Below are positions 26,411 through 35,716 of a stretch of DNA of 64,000 nucleotides, one piece after another. The position numbers and the translations under genes were made by a program. Under the pieces are notes generated by a model. That model was not told the origin of the DNA, made no database searches, and saw only the letters and a list, made by a program, of their open reading frames with translations. Source of the stretch: Actinospica robiniae DSM 44927 (lineage in GTDB: Bacteria; Actinomycetota; Actinomycetes; Streptomycetales; Catenulisporaceae). How positions within the stretch are numbered: the stretch's first letter is position 1; every line of letters starts with the position of its first letter. The stretch covers positions 7,484,154 to 7,548,153 of the forward strand of contig NZ_KI632511.1 in NCBI RefSeq assembly GCF_000504285.1, written 5' to 3'.

Positions 26411-27066
26411 TCCCGCTTGAGGATGTCCACCGCCGGGAGCGAGCGCAGCTCCTGGATCAGCAGCGACTCCCGCCGCAGCAGCGCCTGCTCGCGCCGCAGC
26501 CGGGTGGCGGTGTCGGCCGCGGCCAGCAGCGAGTGCTTCTCCCGCAGGTCGATGATCATCGTCGCGGCGATCAGGTAGGACAGGACCGTCGGGTCGTCCG
26601 GCAGCTGCGGCAGCGCGCCGATGCGCAGCCCGCGCAGCGTGGTCAGGGCCCGCTGGTAGCCGAGGAAGTGCGCGGTGGCCGGGGTGCGCAGCGCGTCCGC
26701 GCCCTCGCCCGGCACGTCGGTCAGGATCTCCACCTCGGCCGTCGGGTACGGCGCCCCGGCCAGGTCCGCGGCGAGCACCCGGAAGCGCTCCACGCCCGTG
26801 GTCACCAGCGAGTACGAGCCGTCGTCGGCCGCGTCCACCGCCGAGATCTGCGCGGTGCATCCGTACTCGTAGACGCTGCGGACGTTGCCCTCGCCCACCT
26901 CGCGCCCGTCCTTGATGGCCACCACGCCGAAGCGCTGCTCGGCCGTCTCGAGCGCCTGCAGGTCCTCGACCAGTTGCCGGTAGCGCGGTTCGAACACGCG
27001 CAGCGGCATCACGACACCGGGGAAGAGCACTGACCCGAGCGGGAAGAGGGGCAGCGTGGTCGGCAT
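26407..27066 (-). CDS. LON peptidase substrate-binding domain protein
   Basis: 219 residues from ATG 27066. Homologues begin with the LPLFPLGSVLFPGVVMPLRVFEPRYRQLV sequence seen at its start, so the 22 upstream codons are excluded. It has only the N-terminal LON domain (PUA-like fold), then a helical part; no ATPase or protease. RVFEPRYR and the YEYGCTAQI strand are typical. The role is unknown. A -10 TACGCT (27078-27073, minus) is 6 nt from the ATG, giving a leaderless promoter back to back with that of hisD. Confidence 0.87.
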   Translation of the reverse strand: MPTTLPLFPLGSVLFPGVVMPLRVFEPRYRQLVEDLQALETAEQRFGVVAIKDGREVGEGNVRSVYEYGCTAQISAVDAADDGSYSLVTTGVERFRVLAADLAGAPYPTAEVEILTDVPGEGADALRTPATAHFLGYQRALTTLRGLRIGALPQLPDDPTVLSYLIAATMIIDLREKHSLLAAADTATRLRREQALLRRESLLIQELRSLPAVDILKRD

Positions 27067-27072
27067 GCCCCT

Positions 27073-27139
27073 AGCGTAGAACCTCCCGAGCCCAGTATTC
27101 GGAATCTTGCGCGGGCTGGTGCCGGTGGGCAACTACACT
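27073..27139. promoter_or_regulatory. divergent leaderless promoters of the LON gene and hisD
   Basis: TACGCT on the minus strand (27078-27073) and TACACT on the plus strand (27134-27139) each lie 6 nt before a start codon (ATG 27066 minus, GTG 27146 plus). The expected transcription starts fall on the start codons themselves. -35 boxes are weak (TTGCGC at 27107 for hisD, with a long spacer). Confidence 0.6.
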
Positions 27140-27145
27140 GGTTGT

Positions 27146-28534
27146 GTGATCAACCGTATCGATTTGCGTGGAATGGACCTGCGTGCGTCGAACCTGGACG
27201 TGCGGAATCTGGTTCCGCGGGCCGAGTTCGACATCGAGGCCGCTCTTGAGGCCGTCCGTCCGATCTGCGAGGACGTGCGCCATCGCGGCGAGGCCGCGTT
27301 GATCGAGTACGGGGAGCGGTTCGACGGGGTTCGGCTGCGCTCGCTGCGGGTGTCCGGCGAGGCGATCGCGCAGGCGCTGAGCGCGCTCGACCCCCAGGTG
27401 CGCGCCGCCCTCGAGGAGTCGATCCGCCGCGCCCGCAAGGTGCACAACGACCAGCGCCGGCGCGACGTGCAGACCGTCGTGGTGCCCGGCGGCATGGTGA
27501 CCGAGCGCTGGGTGCCGATCCGGCGCGCGGGCCTGTACGTGCCCGGCGGCCTGGCCGTGCTGCCCTCCTCCGTCGTCATGAACGTGGTGCCGGCGCAGGT
27601 AGCGGGGGTCGAGCAGATCGCGGTGGCCTCGCCGCCGCAGCGCGCCTACGGCGGCCTGCCGCACCCGACCATCCTGGCCGCCTGCGCCCTGCTAGGGGTC
27701 GAGGAGGTCTACGCGGTCGGCGGATCCCAGGCCATCGCCATGTTCGCCTACGGCTCGGGCCCCGGCGAGACCGGCTGCCGCCCGGTGGACATCGTCACCG
27801 GCCCGGGCAACATCTACGTCGCCGCCGCCAAGCGGCTGCTCAAGGGCCGGATCGGGATCGACACCGAGGCCGGCCCGACCGAGATCGCCATCCTGGCCGA
27901 CCTCAGCGCCGACCCGGGCCACGTGGCCGCCGACCTGATCAGCCAGGCCGAGCACGACCCGATGGCCGCCGCGATCCTGGTCAGCGACTCGCCCGCACTG
28001 ATCGAGGCGGTCGAGCTCGAGCTGGCCAAGCGGGTGCCGGAGACCAAGCACGCCGAGCGGATCGCCCAGTCCCTGGGCGGGCGCCAGTCCGCGCTGATCC
28101 TGGTCGACGACCTCGAGGCGGGCCTGGCCGTGGTGGACGGCTACGCGGCCGAGCACCTGGAGATCCAGACCTCCAACCCCCGGGTGTGGGCCGGGCGGGT
28201 GCGCAATGCCGGCGCGATCTTCGTCGGCCCGTACTCGCCGGTGTCGCTGGGCGACTACTGCGCCGGGTCCAACCACGTGCTGCCCACCGGCGGCTGCGCC
28301 TGCCACAGCTCGGGCCTGTCCGTGCAGACCTTCCTCAAGGGCATCCACATCGTCGAGTACAACGAGGCCGCCCTGGCCGAGGTCGCGCCGCACGTGGTCA
28401 CCCTGGCCAACGCCGAGGACCTGCCCGGCCACGGCGAGGCCGTGCTGGCCCGCCGCCCGCCGGAGGCCGACGGAGCATCCGACCGCCCGGCCCTCGCGCC
28501 GGACACCGACGAAAGCCCTCTGGAGGAGGAGTGA
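27146..28534 (+). CDS. hisD: histidinol dehydrogenase HisD
   Basis: 462 residues from GTG 27146, chosen because the -10 box TACACT ends 6 nt before it and homologues start with RIDLRG. HisD is the zinc enzyme that oxidises histidinol to histidine in two NAD steps. Seen: [30 protein letters not shown] near residues 125-150, [21 protein letters not shown] near 220, the [13 protein letters not shown] zinc-ligand segment near 268 and [10 protein letters not shown] with a further His near 375. First gene of the his operon; its stop overlaps the hisC GTG. Confidence 0.97.
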   Translation: MINRIDLRGMDLRASNLDVRNLVPRAEFDIEAALEAVRPICEDVRHRGEAALIEYGERFDGVRLRSLRVSGEAIAQALSALDPQVRAALEESIRRARKVHNDQRRRDVQTVVVPGGMVTERWVPIRRAGLYVPGGLAVLPSSVVMNVVPAQVAGVEQIAVASPPQRAYGGLPHPTILAACALLGVEEVYAVGGSQAIAMFAYGSGPGETGCRPVDIVTGPGNIYVAAAKRLLKGRIGIDTEAGPTEIAILADLSADPGHVAADLISQAEHDPMAAAILVSDSPALIEAVELELAKRVPETKHAERIAQSLGGRQSALILVDDLEAGLAVVDGYAAEHLEIQTSNPRVWAGRVRNAGAIFVGPYSPVSLGDYCAGSNHVLPTGGCACHSSGLSVQTFLKGIHIVEYNEAALAEVAPHVVTLANAEDLPGHGEAVLARRPPEADGASDRPALAPDTDESPLEEE

Positions 28535-29697
28535 CCGAGGACGCCACGCGTCCGGATCCCGCCGGCTTCACCTGGCGGGATCTGCCGATCCGGGACGACC
28601 TGCGCGGCCTTTCGCCCTACGGCGCGCCCCAGCTGGACGTCCCGGTCCTGCTCAACACGAACGAGAACCCGTACCCGCCCTCGCCCGAGCTCGTCGCCGA
28701 CGTCGCCATCGCCGCCACCAGCGCGGCCGCCGGGGCGAACCGCTACCCGGACCGGGACGCGGTGGAATTGCGCAAGGACCTGGCCCAATTCTTGAACGAG
28801 CACAGCCTGGGCCACGACCTGCTCGGCGCGAACCTGTGGGCCGCGAACGGCTCGAACGAGATCATCCAGCAGATCCTGCAGTGCTTCGGCGGCGCGGGCC
28901 GCACCGCGCTCGGATTCGAGCCGTCCTACTCGATGCACCGGCTGATCGCGCTGGCCACCGGCACCGCCTGGGCGGCCGAGCCGCGCGACCCGCGGACCTT
29001 CGAGCTCGATCCCGGCTACGCCGTCGCCAAGATCGAGCAGCACCGGCCGGACGTGGTCTTCCTCACCTCGCCGAACAACCCGACCGGCACCGCCGCTCCG
29101 CTGGAGCTGGTCGAGGCGATCGTGGACGCGGCCCCGGGCATGGTCGTGATCGACGAGGCCTACGCCGAGTTCTTCCGGCCCGGCACGCCCTCCGCGCTCA
29201 CCCTGCTGCCCGGCCGGCCCCGGCTGATCGTGACCCGGACCATGTCGAAGGCCTTCGCCATGGCCGGCGCGCGGATCGGCTACCTGGCCGCCGACCCGGC
29301 CGTGATCGACGCGCTGCTGCTGGTGCGCCTGCCCTACCACCTGTCGGTGTTCACCCAGGCCGTGGCCCGCACCGCGCTCGCGCACACCGCCGAGCTGCTC
29401 GGCACGGTCGACGCGGTCAAGGCCCAGCGCGACCGGATCGTGGCCGAACTCACCGCGCTCGGCCTGCACGTGGTGCCCTCCGACGCCAACTTCGTCTCCT
29501 TCGGCGACTTCCAGGACCCGCACGCCGTGTGGCAGGCGCTGCTGGACCAGGGGGTGCTGATCCGCGAGGGTCTGCTGCCGCATAAGCTGCGGGTGACCGC
29601 GGGCACCGTGGAGGAGACCACGGCGTTCCTGGACGCGTTCACGCGGCTCCTTCAGGACGGCAGGGCCCCGTTGCGCGCGAAGGGTGAAGGACAGTGA
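28531..29697 (+). CDS. hisC: histidinol-phosphate aminotransferase HisC
   Basis: 388 residues from the GTG overlapping the hisD stop, with GGAGGAG just before. A class I/II PLP aminotransferase making histidinol phosphate. [15 protein letters not shown] near 42, [12 protein letters not shown] near 111, [11 protein letters not shown] near 180, [10 protein letters not shown] near 205 and the PLP lysine in [18 protein letters not shown] near 237 are all present. The stop overlaps hisB. Confidence 0.97.
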   Translation: MTEDATRPDPAGFTWRDLPIRDDLRGLSPYGAPQLDVPVLLNTNENPYPPSPELVADVAIAATSAAAGANRYPDRDAVELRKDLAQFLNEHSLGHDLLGANLWAANGSNEIIQQILQCFGGAGRTALGFEPSYSMHRLIALATGTAWAAEPRDPRTFELDPGYAVAKIEQHRPDVVFLTSPNNPTGTAAPLELVEAIVDAAPGMVVIDEAYAEFFRPGTPSALTLLPGRPRLIVTRTMSKAFAMAGARIGYLAADPAVIDALLLVRLPYHLSVFTQAVARTALAHTAELLGTVDAVKAQRDRIVAELTALGLHVVPSDANFVSFGDFQDPHAVWQALLDQGVLIREGLLPHKLRVTAGTVEETTAFLDAFTRLLQDGRAPLRAKGEGQ

Positions 29698-30296
29698 GCG
29701 AACTGCGCCGTCGTTACGGCCGGGTCGAGCGGACCACCAAGGAGTCGAGCGTCCTGGTCGAGATCGACCTCGACGGCACCGGCAGCACGGACGTGGAGAC
29801 CGGCATCGGCTTCTACGACCACATGCTCGCCCAGCTGGCCAAGCACGGCCTGTTCGACCTGGTCGTCAAGACCACCGGCGACCTGCACGTGGACGCCCAC
29901 CACACGGTGGAGGACACCGCGCTCGCGCTCGGCGCCGCGTTCCGCGAGGCGCTGGGGGACAAGGTCGGGATCCGCCGGTTCGCCAACGCCGCGGTGCCGC
30001 TGGACGAGACCCTGGCCGAGGCCGTGGTGGACCTGTCCGGCCGGCCCTACCTGGTGCACGAGGAGCCGGAGCGGATGGCCCCGATGATCGGGGCCTACGA
30101 CACCACGCTCACCCGGCACATCTTCGAGTCCTTCATCGCCCAGGCGCAGATCTGCCTGCACCTGCGCGTGCCCTACGGACGCAACGCGCACCACATCGTC
30201 GAGGCGCAGTTCAAGGCGGTGGCCCGGGCCCTGCGCGACGCGTGCGCGCTCGACCCGCGGGTGACCGGCGTCCCGTCCACGAAAGGCACCCTGTGA
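29694..30296 (+). CDS. hisB: imidazoleglycerol-phosphate dehydratase HisB
   Basis: 200 residues, the monofunctional form without a phosphatase domain, as usual in actinobacteria. Two repeated halves carry the metal ligands: [16 protein letters not shown] near 40, [14 protein letters not shown] near 66-79, LVHEEPERM, then [19 protein letters not shown] near 163. It dehydrates imidazole glycerol phosphate. GTGA overlaps link it to hisC before and to the small membrane protein gene after it. Confidence 0.97.
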   Translation: MSELRRRYGRVERTTKESSVLVEIDLDGTGSTDVETGIGFYDHMLAQLAKHGLFDLVVKTTGDLHVDAHHTVEDTALALGAAFREALGDKVGIRRFANAAVPLDETLAEAVVDLSGRPYLVHEEPERMAPMIGAYDTTLTRHIFESFIAQAQICLHLRVPYGRNAHHIVEAQFKAVARALRDACALDPRVTGVPSTKGTL

Positions 30297-30454
30297 CCAA
30301 CAGCTACAGCGCGGCCCTGCTGATCCTGCTGGGCCTGTTCCTGGCCGGCGGCGTGATCTCCTTCGCCAAGCAGAACATGTCCAAGGGGATCGTCACCCTG
30401 CTCGGCCTGTGCAGCGTGATGGCGCTGGCCGCCGGCGTCATGCGGTGGAAGTAG
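30293..30454 (+). CDS. small two-helix membrane protein in the his operon
   Basis: 53 residues from a GTG that overlaps the hisB stop (GTGA), so translation is coupled. Two hydrophobic segments (about 6-24 and 31-49) are separated by a short basic loop, FAKQNMSKG. It ends MRWK. There is no enzyme motif. Small membrane ORFs in this place are seen in other actinomycete his operons, from memory; no function is known to me. Because it is co-translated with His enzymes it may be more than chance. Confidence 0.7.
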   Translation: MTNSYSAALLILLGLFLAGGVISFAKQNMSKGIVTLLGLCSVMALAAGVMRWK

Positions 30455-30460
30455 CCGGGA

Positions 30461-30495
30461 GATGAGCGAGCTCGCGAGCGACGCGATGAGCGCGG
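30461..30495. repeat. GAGCGAGC-type short repeat before hisH
   Basis: A G/C/A-rich sequence with repeated GCGAG units ending ACGCGATGAGC. A related stretch precedes the second DsbA-like gene (57151-57185), also ending ACGCGATGAGC. It fills the gap between the small membrane gene and hisH. Confidence 0.45.
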
Positions 30496-30496
30496 C

Positions 30497-31129
30497 ATGA
30501 GCACCGTCGCCATCCTCGACTACGGATTCGGCAACGTCCGCTCGGCCGAGCGGGCGGTGGCCCGGCAGGGCGCCGAGGTGAGCATCACCGCCGACTTCGA
30601 GGCCTGCCTCGAGGCGGACGGCCTGCTGGTGCCCGGCGTCGGCGCGTACGCGGCCTGTATGAGCGGCCTGCGACACGTGCTCGGGCACCGGGTGATCGGC
30701 CGCCGGCTGGCCGGAGGCCGGCCGGTGCTGGGCATCTGCGTCGGCATGCAGGTGCTCTTCGAGCAGGGCATCGAGCACGGCCTGCGCACCGAGGGCTGCG
30801 GCGAGTGGCCCGGCACGGTGGAGCAGCTCGAGGCGCCGGTGGTGCCGCACATGGGCTGGAACACCGTCTCGATCCCGGCCGGGAGCGAGATGTTCGCCGG
30901 CCTCGAGCCGGACGACCGCTTCTACTTCGTGCACTCCTACGCCGCGCGGGACTGGGCGCTGACCGACACCGGTCCGCTGCCCACGCCGAAGGTCGCCTGG
31001 TGCGACTACGGCTCGAAGCCGTTCGTGGCCGCGGTGGAGAACGGCGCGCTGTGGGCCACCCAGTTCCACCCGGAGAAGTCCGGGGACGCGGGCGCGCAGC
31101 TGATCGCCAACTGGATCAAGACCCTGTAA
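30497..31129 (+). CDS. hisH: imidazole glycerol phosphate synthase glutaminase subunit HisH
   Basis: 210 residues, class I glutamine amidotransferase. It supplies ammonia to HisF. The oxyanion strand is [14 protein letters not shown] near 51-64, the nucleophile Cys is in [11 protein letters not shown] near residue 78, and the His/Glu pair is in TQFHPEKSG near 192. HNMGWN-like VPHMGWNTV is also seen. hisF is three genes downstream. Confidence 0.96.
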   Translation: MSTVAILDYGFGNVRSAERAVARQGAEVSITADFEACLEADGLLVPGVGAYAACMSGLRHVLGHRVIGRRLAGGRPVLGICVGMQVLFEQGIEHGLRTEGCGEWPGTVEQLEAPVVPHMGWNTVSIPAGSEMFAGLEPDDRFYFVHSYAARDWALTDTGPLPTPKVAWCDYGSKPFVAAVENGALWATQFHPEKSGDAGAQLIANWIKTL

Positions 31130-31173
31130 CTCCCCACTCCTCGGCGCTCGAGGGGCAACGGTAGAGGAAACGC

Positions 31174-31911
31174 ATGTCCAAGCTCGAACTCCTGCCCGCG
31201 GTGGACGTGGAGGACGGCCAGGCGGTCCGGCTGGTGCGGGGCGAGGCGGGCACCGCCACGTCCTACGGCGCCCCGCTGGACGCCGCGCTGGCCTGGCAGT
31301 CGGCCGGGGCCGAGTGGGTGCACCTGGTGGACCTCGACGCGGCGTTCGGCCGCGGCTCCAACCGCGAGCTGCTGGCCGCGGTGGTGGCCGCGCTGGAGGT
31401 CAGGGTGGAGCTGTCCGGCGGCATCCGGGACGACGACTCGCTGCGGGCCGCGCTGGCCACCGGCTGCACCCGGGTCAACCTGGGCACCGCCGCGATGGAG
31501 AACCCGGCGTGGGTGGCCAAGGCCATCGCCGAGCACGGCGACCGGATCGCGGTCGGCCTGGACTGCAAGCTGGAGGACGGCTCCTGGCGGCTGCGCGGCC
31601 GCGGCTGGACCACCGACGGCGGCGAGCTGTTCGAGGCCCTGGCCCGGCTGGACGCCGAGGGCTGCGCCCGCTACGTGATCACGGACGTGAACAAGGACGG
31701 CATGCTGGCCGGCCCGAACGTCGAGCTCTACCGCACCGTGTGCGCCGCGACCGACCGCCCGGTGGTGGCCTCCGGCGGGGTCTCGAGCATCGAGGACCTG
31801 CGGGCGCTGGCCGGGCTCGTGCCCGACGGGGTCGAGGGGGCTATCGTGGGCAAGGCGCTGTACGCGGGCGCGTTCACGCTCGAGCAGGCCTTGGAGGCGG
31901 TGTCCCGGTGA
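31174..31911 (+). CDS. priA: phosphoribosyl isomerase A (HisA/TrpF bifunctional)
   Basis: 245-residue TIM barrel. It isomerises ProFAR in histidine synthesis; in actinobacteria the same enzyme also does the TrpF reaction on phosphoribosyl anthranilate. The catalytic Asp residues are in [15 protein letters not shown] (about residue 11) and [15 protein letters not shown] (about 175); phosphate sites are [10 protein letters not shown] near 83 and [12 protein letters not shown] near 200. The trp genes in this window lack trpF, which supports the dual role. The stop overlaps the ridA GTG. Confidence 0.95.
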   Translation: MSKLELLPAVDVEDGQAVRLVRGEAGTATSYGAPLDAALAWQSAGAEWVHLVDLDAAFGRGSNRELLAAVVAALEVRVELSGGIRDDDSLRAALATGCTRVNLGTAAMENPAWVAKAIAEHGDRIAVGLDCKLEDGSWRLRGRGWTTDGGELFEALARLDAEGCARYVITDVNKDGMLAGPNVELYRTVCAATDRPVVASGGVSSIEDLRALAGLVPDGVEGAIVGKALYAGAFTLEQALEAVSR

Positions 31912-32300
31912 CTGTTCAGCGCATTTCCTCCGGTGGCCCGTATGAGGACGTCATCGGCTACAGCCGCGCCGTGATAGCCGGCCCGAACGCCTACGTCTCC
32001 GGCTGCACCGCCGTGGTGGACGGGGCTGTGCACCACGACGGGGACCCGTATCAGCAGGCGATCACGGCCTTCGGCGTGGCGCTGGACGCCATCGCCCAGG
32101 CCGGTTTCGGGCCCGAGCACGTGGTGCGCACCCGGATGTACGTGACCCACACCCGGGACATGGACGAGGTCGGGCGGGCGCACAAGGAGCTGTTCGACGC
32201 CGTCCGTCCGGCCGCGACCATGGTCGTGGTCGCCAAGCTGATCGACCCTCTGATGCTGGTCGAGGTCGAGGTCGACGCCTACCGGGAGGATGCCGGATGA
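31908..32300 (+). CDS. RidA family protein (Rid/YjgF/UK114)
   Basis: 130 residues from a GTG overlapping the priA stop. The Rid fold is seen as [29 protein letters not shown], the central [31 protein letters not shown] and [23 protein letters not shown]. Canonical RidA deaminates reactive enamines and has a conserved Arg, here in VRTRMYV near residue 68. Its place inside the his operon, co-translated with priA and hisF, suggests damage control for PLP or aminated intermediates, which is inference. Confidence 0.9.
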   Translation: MTVQRISSGGPYEDVIGYSRAVIAGPNAYVSGCTAVVDGAVHHDGDPYQQAITAFGVALDAIAQAGFGPEHVVRTRMYVTHTRDMDEVGRAHKELFDAVRPAATMVVVAKLIDPLMLVEVEVDAYREDAG

Positions 32301-33067
32301 GCCTCGCGGTCCGCGTGATCCCCTGCCTCGACGTGGACGCCGGCCGCGTGGTCAAGGGCGTGAACTTCGAGAACCTGCGCGACGCCGGCGATCCGGTGGA
32401 GCTGGCCCGCGCCTACGACCAGGCGGGCGCGGACGAGCTGACCTTCCTCGACGTCACCGCCTCCAGCGGCGACCGGGAGACCACCTACGACGTGGTGCGC
32501 CGCACAGCCGAGCAGGTGTTCATCCCGTTGACCGTCGGCGGCGGCGTGCGCTCGGCCGACGACGTGGACCGGCTGCTGCGCGCGGGCGCGGACAAGGTCG
32601 GGGTGAACACGGCCGCGATCGCGCGCCCGGAGCTGATCACCGAGATCGCCGAGCGCTTCGGCCGGCAGGTGCTGGTGCTCTCGGCGGATGTGCGCCGGTG
32701 CACCGGCGGGGTGCGCACGGACTCGGGTTTCGAAGTGACCACGCACGGCGGCCGCACCTCCACCGGCATCGACGCGGTGGCCTGGGCGGCGACGGCGGCC
32801 GAGCTCGGCGCCGGGGAGATCCTGCTGAACTCGATGGACGCCGACGGCACCAAGGACGGCTACGACCTCGAGCTGATCCGGCTGGTGCGCGCGGAGGTCT
32901 CGATCCCGGTGATCGCCTCCGGCGGCGCCGGGCGGGTCGCGGACTTCGCCCCGGCCGTCGAGGCGGGCGCGGACGCCGTGCTGGCCGCTTCGGTCTTCCA
33001 CTTCGGCGAGCTGTCCATCGGCGAGGTCAAGTCGGCCCTGCGCGAGGCCGGGCACCCGGTGCGCTGA
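32297..33067 (+). CDS. hisF: imidazole glycerol phosphate synthase cyclase subunit HisF
   Basis: 256-residue TIM barrel. It uses ammonia from HisH to make imidazole glycerol phosphate and AICAR. Catalytic Asp residues lie in [25 protein letters not shown] near residue 11 and [15 protein letters not shown] near 130; [14 protein letters not shown] and VIASGGAG are the phosphate sites. ATGA overlap with ridA. Last gene of the his operon, followed by a strong terminator. Confidence 0.97.
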   Translation: MSLAVRVIPCLDVDAGRVVKGVNFENLRDAGDPVELARAYDQAGADELTFLDVTASSGDRETTYDVVRRTAEQVFIPLTVGGGVRSADDVDRLLRAGADKVGVNTAAIARPELITEIAERFGRQVLVLSADVRRCTGGVRTDSGFEVTTHGGRTSTGIDAVAWAATAAELGAGEILLNSMDADGTKDGYDLELIRLVRAEVSIPVIASGGAGRVADFAPAVEAGADAVLAASVFHFGELSIGEVKSALREAGHPVR

Positions 33068-33108
33068 CGCCGCAGTCCCTGCCGGTGCCGACCGGCCGAG
33101 AGCGCCTC

Positions 33109-33143
33109 CCGAGGGCCCGCAGAGCGCTTCTGCGGGCCCTCGG
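33109..33143 (+). terminator. terminator of the his operon
   Basis: Perfect 15-bp stem (CCGAGGGCCCGCAGA and its complement) with a 5-nt loop, 42 bp after hisF. Confidence 0.85.
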
Positions 33144-33151
33144 CGTCCGCC

Positions 33152-33181
33152 TTGACGCCCTCGCGGACGACGACGTAGGGT
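33152..33181 (+). promoter_or_regulatory. promoter of the glucarate dehydratase gene
   Basis: TTGACG (33152-33157) and TAGGGT (33176-33181) with an 18-bp spacer, close to the sigma-70/HrdB consensus. The expected start is near 33188, leaving a leader of about 54 nt that contains the palindromic operator. Confidence 0.65.
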
Positions 33182-33215
33182 GCGAAGGCTGTCGTCGTTC
33201 ATAAGTCTGCAAGTT

Positions 33216-33231
33216 GTTCACAAGCATGAAC
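33216..33231. promoter_or_regulatory. predicted IclR operator, site 1 (glucarate dehydratase)
   Basis: GTTCACAAGCATGAAC: inverted repeat GTTCA-N6-TGAAC, 11 bp before the ATG and downstream of the promoter. It differs at only 2 of 16 positions from the site before kdgD (39497-39512). A further GTTCA half-site is at 33197. Confidence 0.65.
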
Positions 33232-33241
33232 GGGATGATCC

Positions 33242-34525
33242 ATGCGCCTGCCGAAGATCACCGAGGTCGTCATCACCCCGGTGGCGGTGCTCGACCCGCC
33301 GCTGCTCAACGCCTCCGGCGTGCACCAGCCCTACCAGCTGCGGGCGATCATCGAACTGCACACGGACGCCGGGATCACCGGCCTGTCCGAGGCCTACGGC
33401 GACGACCCGACCCTGGCGAACCTGCGCAAGGCCGCGCCGGCGCTGGCCGGCCTGAGCGTCTCCGACGTCAACGGCCTGACGAACCGGGTGGCGCTGGCGC
33501 TGGGCGCGGTGACCCCGACCAACCTCACCGAGCTGGTCGGCCGGGTCTCCCGGGAGAAGACCGTCGCGCAGACCATCGGCGCGCTCGAAGTGGCCCTCTA
33601 CGACGCGCAGGGCAAGGCGACCGGCCAGCGCGTGTGCGACCTGCTCGGCGGGGCCGTGCGCGAGGCGGTGCCCTACAGCGCGTACCTCTTCTACCGCTGG
33701 GCCACCCACCCCGAGGGCGCCACCGGCCCGGACTTCCCGGACGACGACTGGGGCGACGCGCTCGACCCCGAGGGCATCGTGCGCCAGGCCGAGCGGATGG
33801 TGGACACCTACGGCTTCGGCTCGCTCAAGCTCAAGGGCGGCGTGTTCGAGCCGGAGGCCGAGGCCGAGGCGATCGCCGCGCTGCGCGAGGCGTTCCCCGA
33901 GCACCCGCTGCGGCTCGACCCGAACGCGAACTGGTCCGTGGCCACCTCGAAGCGGATCGCGCCGCGGCTCGAGGGTCTGCTGGAATACCTCGAGGACCCG
34001 ACCGCGGGCAACCCGGGCATGGCCGAGGTCGCCCGGGCCACCTCGCTCCCGCTGGCCACCAACATGTGCGTGACCGCGTTCGAGGAGATACCGGAGGCGG
34101 CCCGGCTCGAGTCGGTCTCCGTCGTGCTCTCCGACCACCACTACTGGGGCGGCTTCCGGGCCTCGCTCAAGCTCGCCGGGATCTGCGAGACCTTCGGCTG
34201 GGGCATGTCGATGCACTCGAACACGCACCTGGGCATCTCGCTGGCCGCCATGACGCACCTGGCCGCGGCCGTGCCGAACCTCACCTACGCCTGCGACACC
34301 CACTCGCCGTGGACCCGCGAGGACGTGATCCAGCCCGGCGCCCTGGTCTGGGACAAGGGCTCGCTGGCCGTGCCCGGCACCGAGGGCCTCGGCGTGGAAC
34401 TCGACCGGGACGCGCTGGAGAAGCTGCACCGGCAGTACCTCGACTGCGGCATCCGCTTCCGTGACGACCTGTCCGCGATGCGGCTGAAGGACCCGTCCTG
34501 GGAGCGGCTGAACCCGCGGTTCTGA
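33242..34525 (+). CDS. glucarate dehydratase (enolase superfamily)
   Basis: 427 residues, muconate/mandelate-type enolase superfamily. The KxK-type catalytic lysines are in FGSLKLKGGVF near residue 198, the metal ligands in LRLDPNANWS near 224 and the following LEYLEDP near 250, and the base His in MSMHSNTHLGIS near 325, as in GlucD; CDTHSPW is also a GlucD mark. The product would be 5-keto-4-deoxyglucarate, substrate of KdgD encoded at 38.5 kb. Galactarate or other aldarates cannot be excluded as substrates. Confidence 0.87.
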   Translation: MRLPKITEVVITPVAVLDPPLLNASGVHQPYQLRAIIELHTDAGITGLSEAYGDDPTLANLRKAAPALAGLSVSDVNGLTNRVALALGAVTPTNLTELVGRVSREKTVAQTIGALEVALYDAQGKATGQRVCDLLGGAVREAVPYSAYLFYRWATHPEGATGPDFPDDDWGDALDPEGIVRQAERMVDTYGFGSLKLKGGVFEPEAEAEAIAALREAFPEHPLRLDPNANWSVATSKRIAPRLEGLLEYLEDPTAGNPGMAEVARATSLPLATNMCVTAFEEIPEAARLESVSVVLSDHHYWGGFRASLKLAGICETFGWGMSMHSNTHLGISLAAMTHLAAAVPNLTYACDTHSPWTREDVIQPGALVWDKGSLAVPGTEGLGVELDRDALEKLHRQYLDCGIRFRDDLSAMRLKDPSWERLNPRF

Positions 34526-34556
34526 CCGTCAGGGCCCTGCCGAAATCGGCTGCTCC

Positions 34557-35078
34557 TCAGTCCTCGTCGCTCGCCGGCATCCCCGGGTGGATGCCGGCGA
34601 GCGCTTCGTTGTTTAGCGCGTCCTTCGCCTCGGCGAGCTTGCGCAAGAGACCCAGCAGCTGCTCGCGCTCTTCGGCTTCAAGCGGCCGGCACGTGCGGAC
34701 TTCCAGGTCGAGGGCGGCCTGCAACGCCTGGTCCAGCAACGCGGATCCGGCGCCGGTGAGTGTGACGGCGTAGGCGCGCCGGTCCGCCGGGTGCGGCCTG
34801 CGCTCGATCAGGCCCCTGCTTTCCAGGTCGTCGATGAGCGCGACCATGCGGTTCGGCGTGATCCGCAGCATCGCCCCGAGCGCGCGCTGCGAGTGCCCCT
34901 TCCGGTCGGCCAGCAGCCGTAGCAGCCCGAAATGACGCACCTCGAGACCGAGCCCGGCCAGCGCGTGGCCGAGTTCGCGGCCGACCTCGAAGCCGAGCCG
35001 GGAGAGCAGGAAGGCCACGCTCGGCGGTATCTCGCCGACCGCGACCGGCGGGTGGTGCGCTGTACGGGGCGGCGTCAT
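34557..35078 (-). CDS. MarR-family transcriptional regulator
   Basis: 173 residues. The winged helix covers about residues 45-115: LRLLADRKGHSQRALGAMLRITPNRMVALIDDLESRGLIERRPHPADRRAYAVTLT, the last part being the wing. The C-terminal helix dimerises. The gene is divergent from the DUF1707 gene and probably controls itself or that gene; the ligand is unknown. Its 3' end contains a perfect hairpin that doubles as terminator of the convergent glucarate dehydratase gene. Confidence 0.92.
   Translation of the reverse strand: MTPPRTAHHPPVAVGEIPPSVAFLLSRLGFEVGRELGHALAGLGLEVRHFGLLRLLADRKGHSQRALGAMLRITPNRMVALIDDLESRGLIERRPHPADRRAYAVTLTGAGSALLDQALQAALDLEVRTCRPLEAEEREQLLGLLRKLAEAKDALNNEALAGIHPGMPASDED
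34568..34603. terminator. hairpin inside the marR 3' coding end
   Basis: Perfect 15-bp stem (CGCTCGCCGGCATCC and complement) with a 6-nt loop, inside the last codons of the MarR gene and 43 bp past the glucarate dehydratase stop. On the plus strand it is followed by CTTCGTTGTTT, T-rich for this genome, so it can end the plus-strand transcript. Confidence 0.7.
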
Positions 35079-35104
35079 GGGTGCTCCCGGCGGTCGGACT
35101 CACA

Positions 35105-35144
35105 GGATCGTCCCAGGTTGGGATCGTGTCCCCGGGTTTATAGT
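35105..35144. promoter_or_regulatory. marR/DUF1707 divergent promoter region
   Basis: A direct repeat of GGATCGT (35105-35111 and 35121-35127) is followed by TATAGT (35139-35144), a near-consensus -10 box for the plus-strand gene. The repeats could be the MarR binding site. No clear -35 is seen. Confidence 0.4.
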
Positions 35145-35208
35145 ACCGGTGTGGAACGATTTGGACCGGGCGTGGCGCGGTCCGGGCGCACGCAGCGAGG
35201 TGATCGAC

Positions 35209-35643
35209 ATGGGCACAGAGAAGCCGCAGGTCACGACGGATCCGTGGGGTGAGGGCGACCCCCGCGGCCAGGCCGGCGGGGCGGGCATCCGCGCCTCGGA
35301 CGCCGAACGCGAGGACGCTCTGCGCGTCCTGGCCGACCATTACGCCGACGGCCGGCTCGACCGGGCCGAATTCGACGAGCGCGCCGACGCGGCGTTCGCG
35401 GCACGTACCCGGGGCCAGCTGCGCGCGCTGTTCCGCGACCTGCCGCGGCCAGCTGCCGAGGCGGTCCGGAAGGGCGCGCGGGTCCCGCGCCCGGCCACCC
35501 GCCCGCCGGCCCCGCCGATCCTGATCCTCCCGCTGCTGCTGGCCCTGGGGATCGTGGCGGCGCTGCACGGAATCCCGCCGTTCCCGCTCATTCCGCTCTT
35601 CTTCCTGCTCGCCCGCCGGCAGCGGCGCTGGGATCGGAACTGA
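35209..35643 (+). CDS. DUF1707 SHOCT-like domain membrane protein
   Basis: 144 residues from ATG 35209, which has GAGG 8 nt upstream; the frame is open back to 35077 but that part has no ribosome site. DUF1707 covers about residues 28-78: IRASDAEREDALRVLADHYADGRLDRAEFDERADAAFAARTRGQL-type sequence. Two short hydrophobic stretches (about 100-117 and 122-135) end in a basic tail. The domain is common in actinomycetes and its function is unknown. Confidence 0.85.
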   Translation: MGTEKPQVTTDPWGEGDPRGQAGGAGIRASDAEREDALRVLADHYADGRLDRAEFDERADAAFAARTRGQLRALFRDLPRPAAEAVRKGARVPRPATRPPAPPILILPLLLALGIVAALHGIPPFPLIPLFFLLARRQRRWDRN

Positions 35644-35650
35644 TGACGGC

Positions 35651-35689
35651 TGACAGATATTGACATCTGTCATCTCCATGTCGCATCCT
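35651..35689 (+). promoter_or_regulatory. aldo/keto reductase promoter with palindromic operator
   Basis: TGACAGAT (35651-35658) and ATCTGTCA (35665-35672) form a perfect 8-bp inverted repeat around ATTGAC. The -35 box TTGACA (35660-35665) lies inside it, and CATCCT (35684-35689) is the -10 box at an 18-bp spacer. A repressor bound here would block RNA polymerase. The TetR gene downstream is the natural candidate. Confidence 0.75.
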
Positions 35690-35716
35690 GGGATCAACGA
35701 CCTTCAGGAGGCGACG

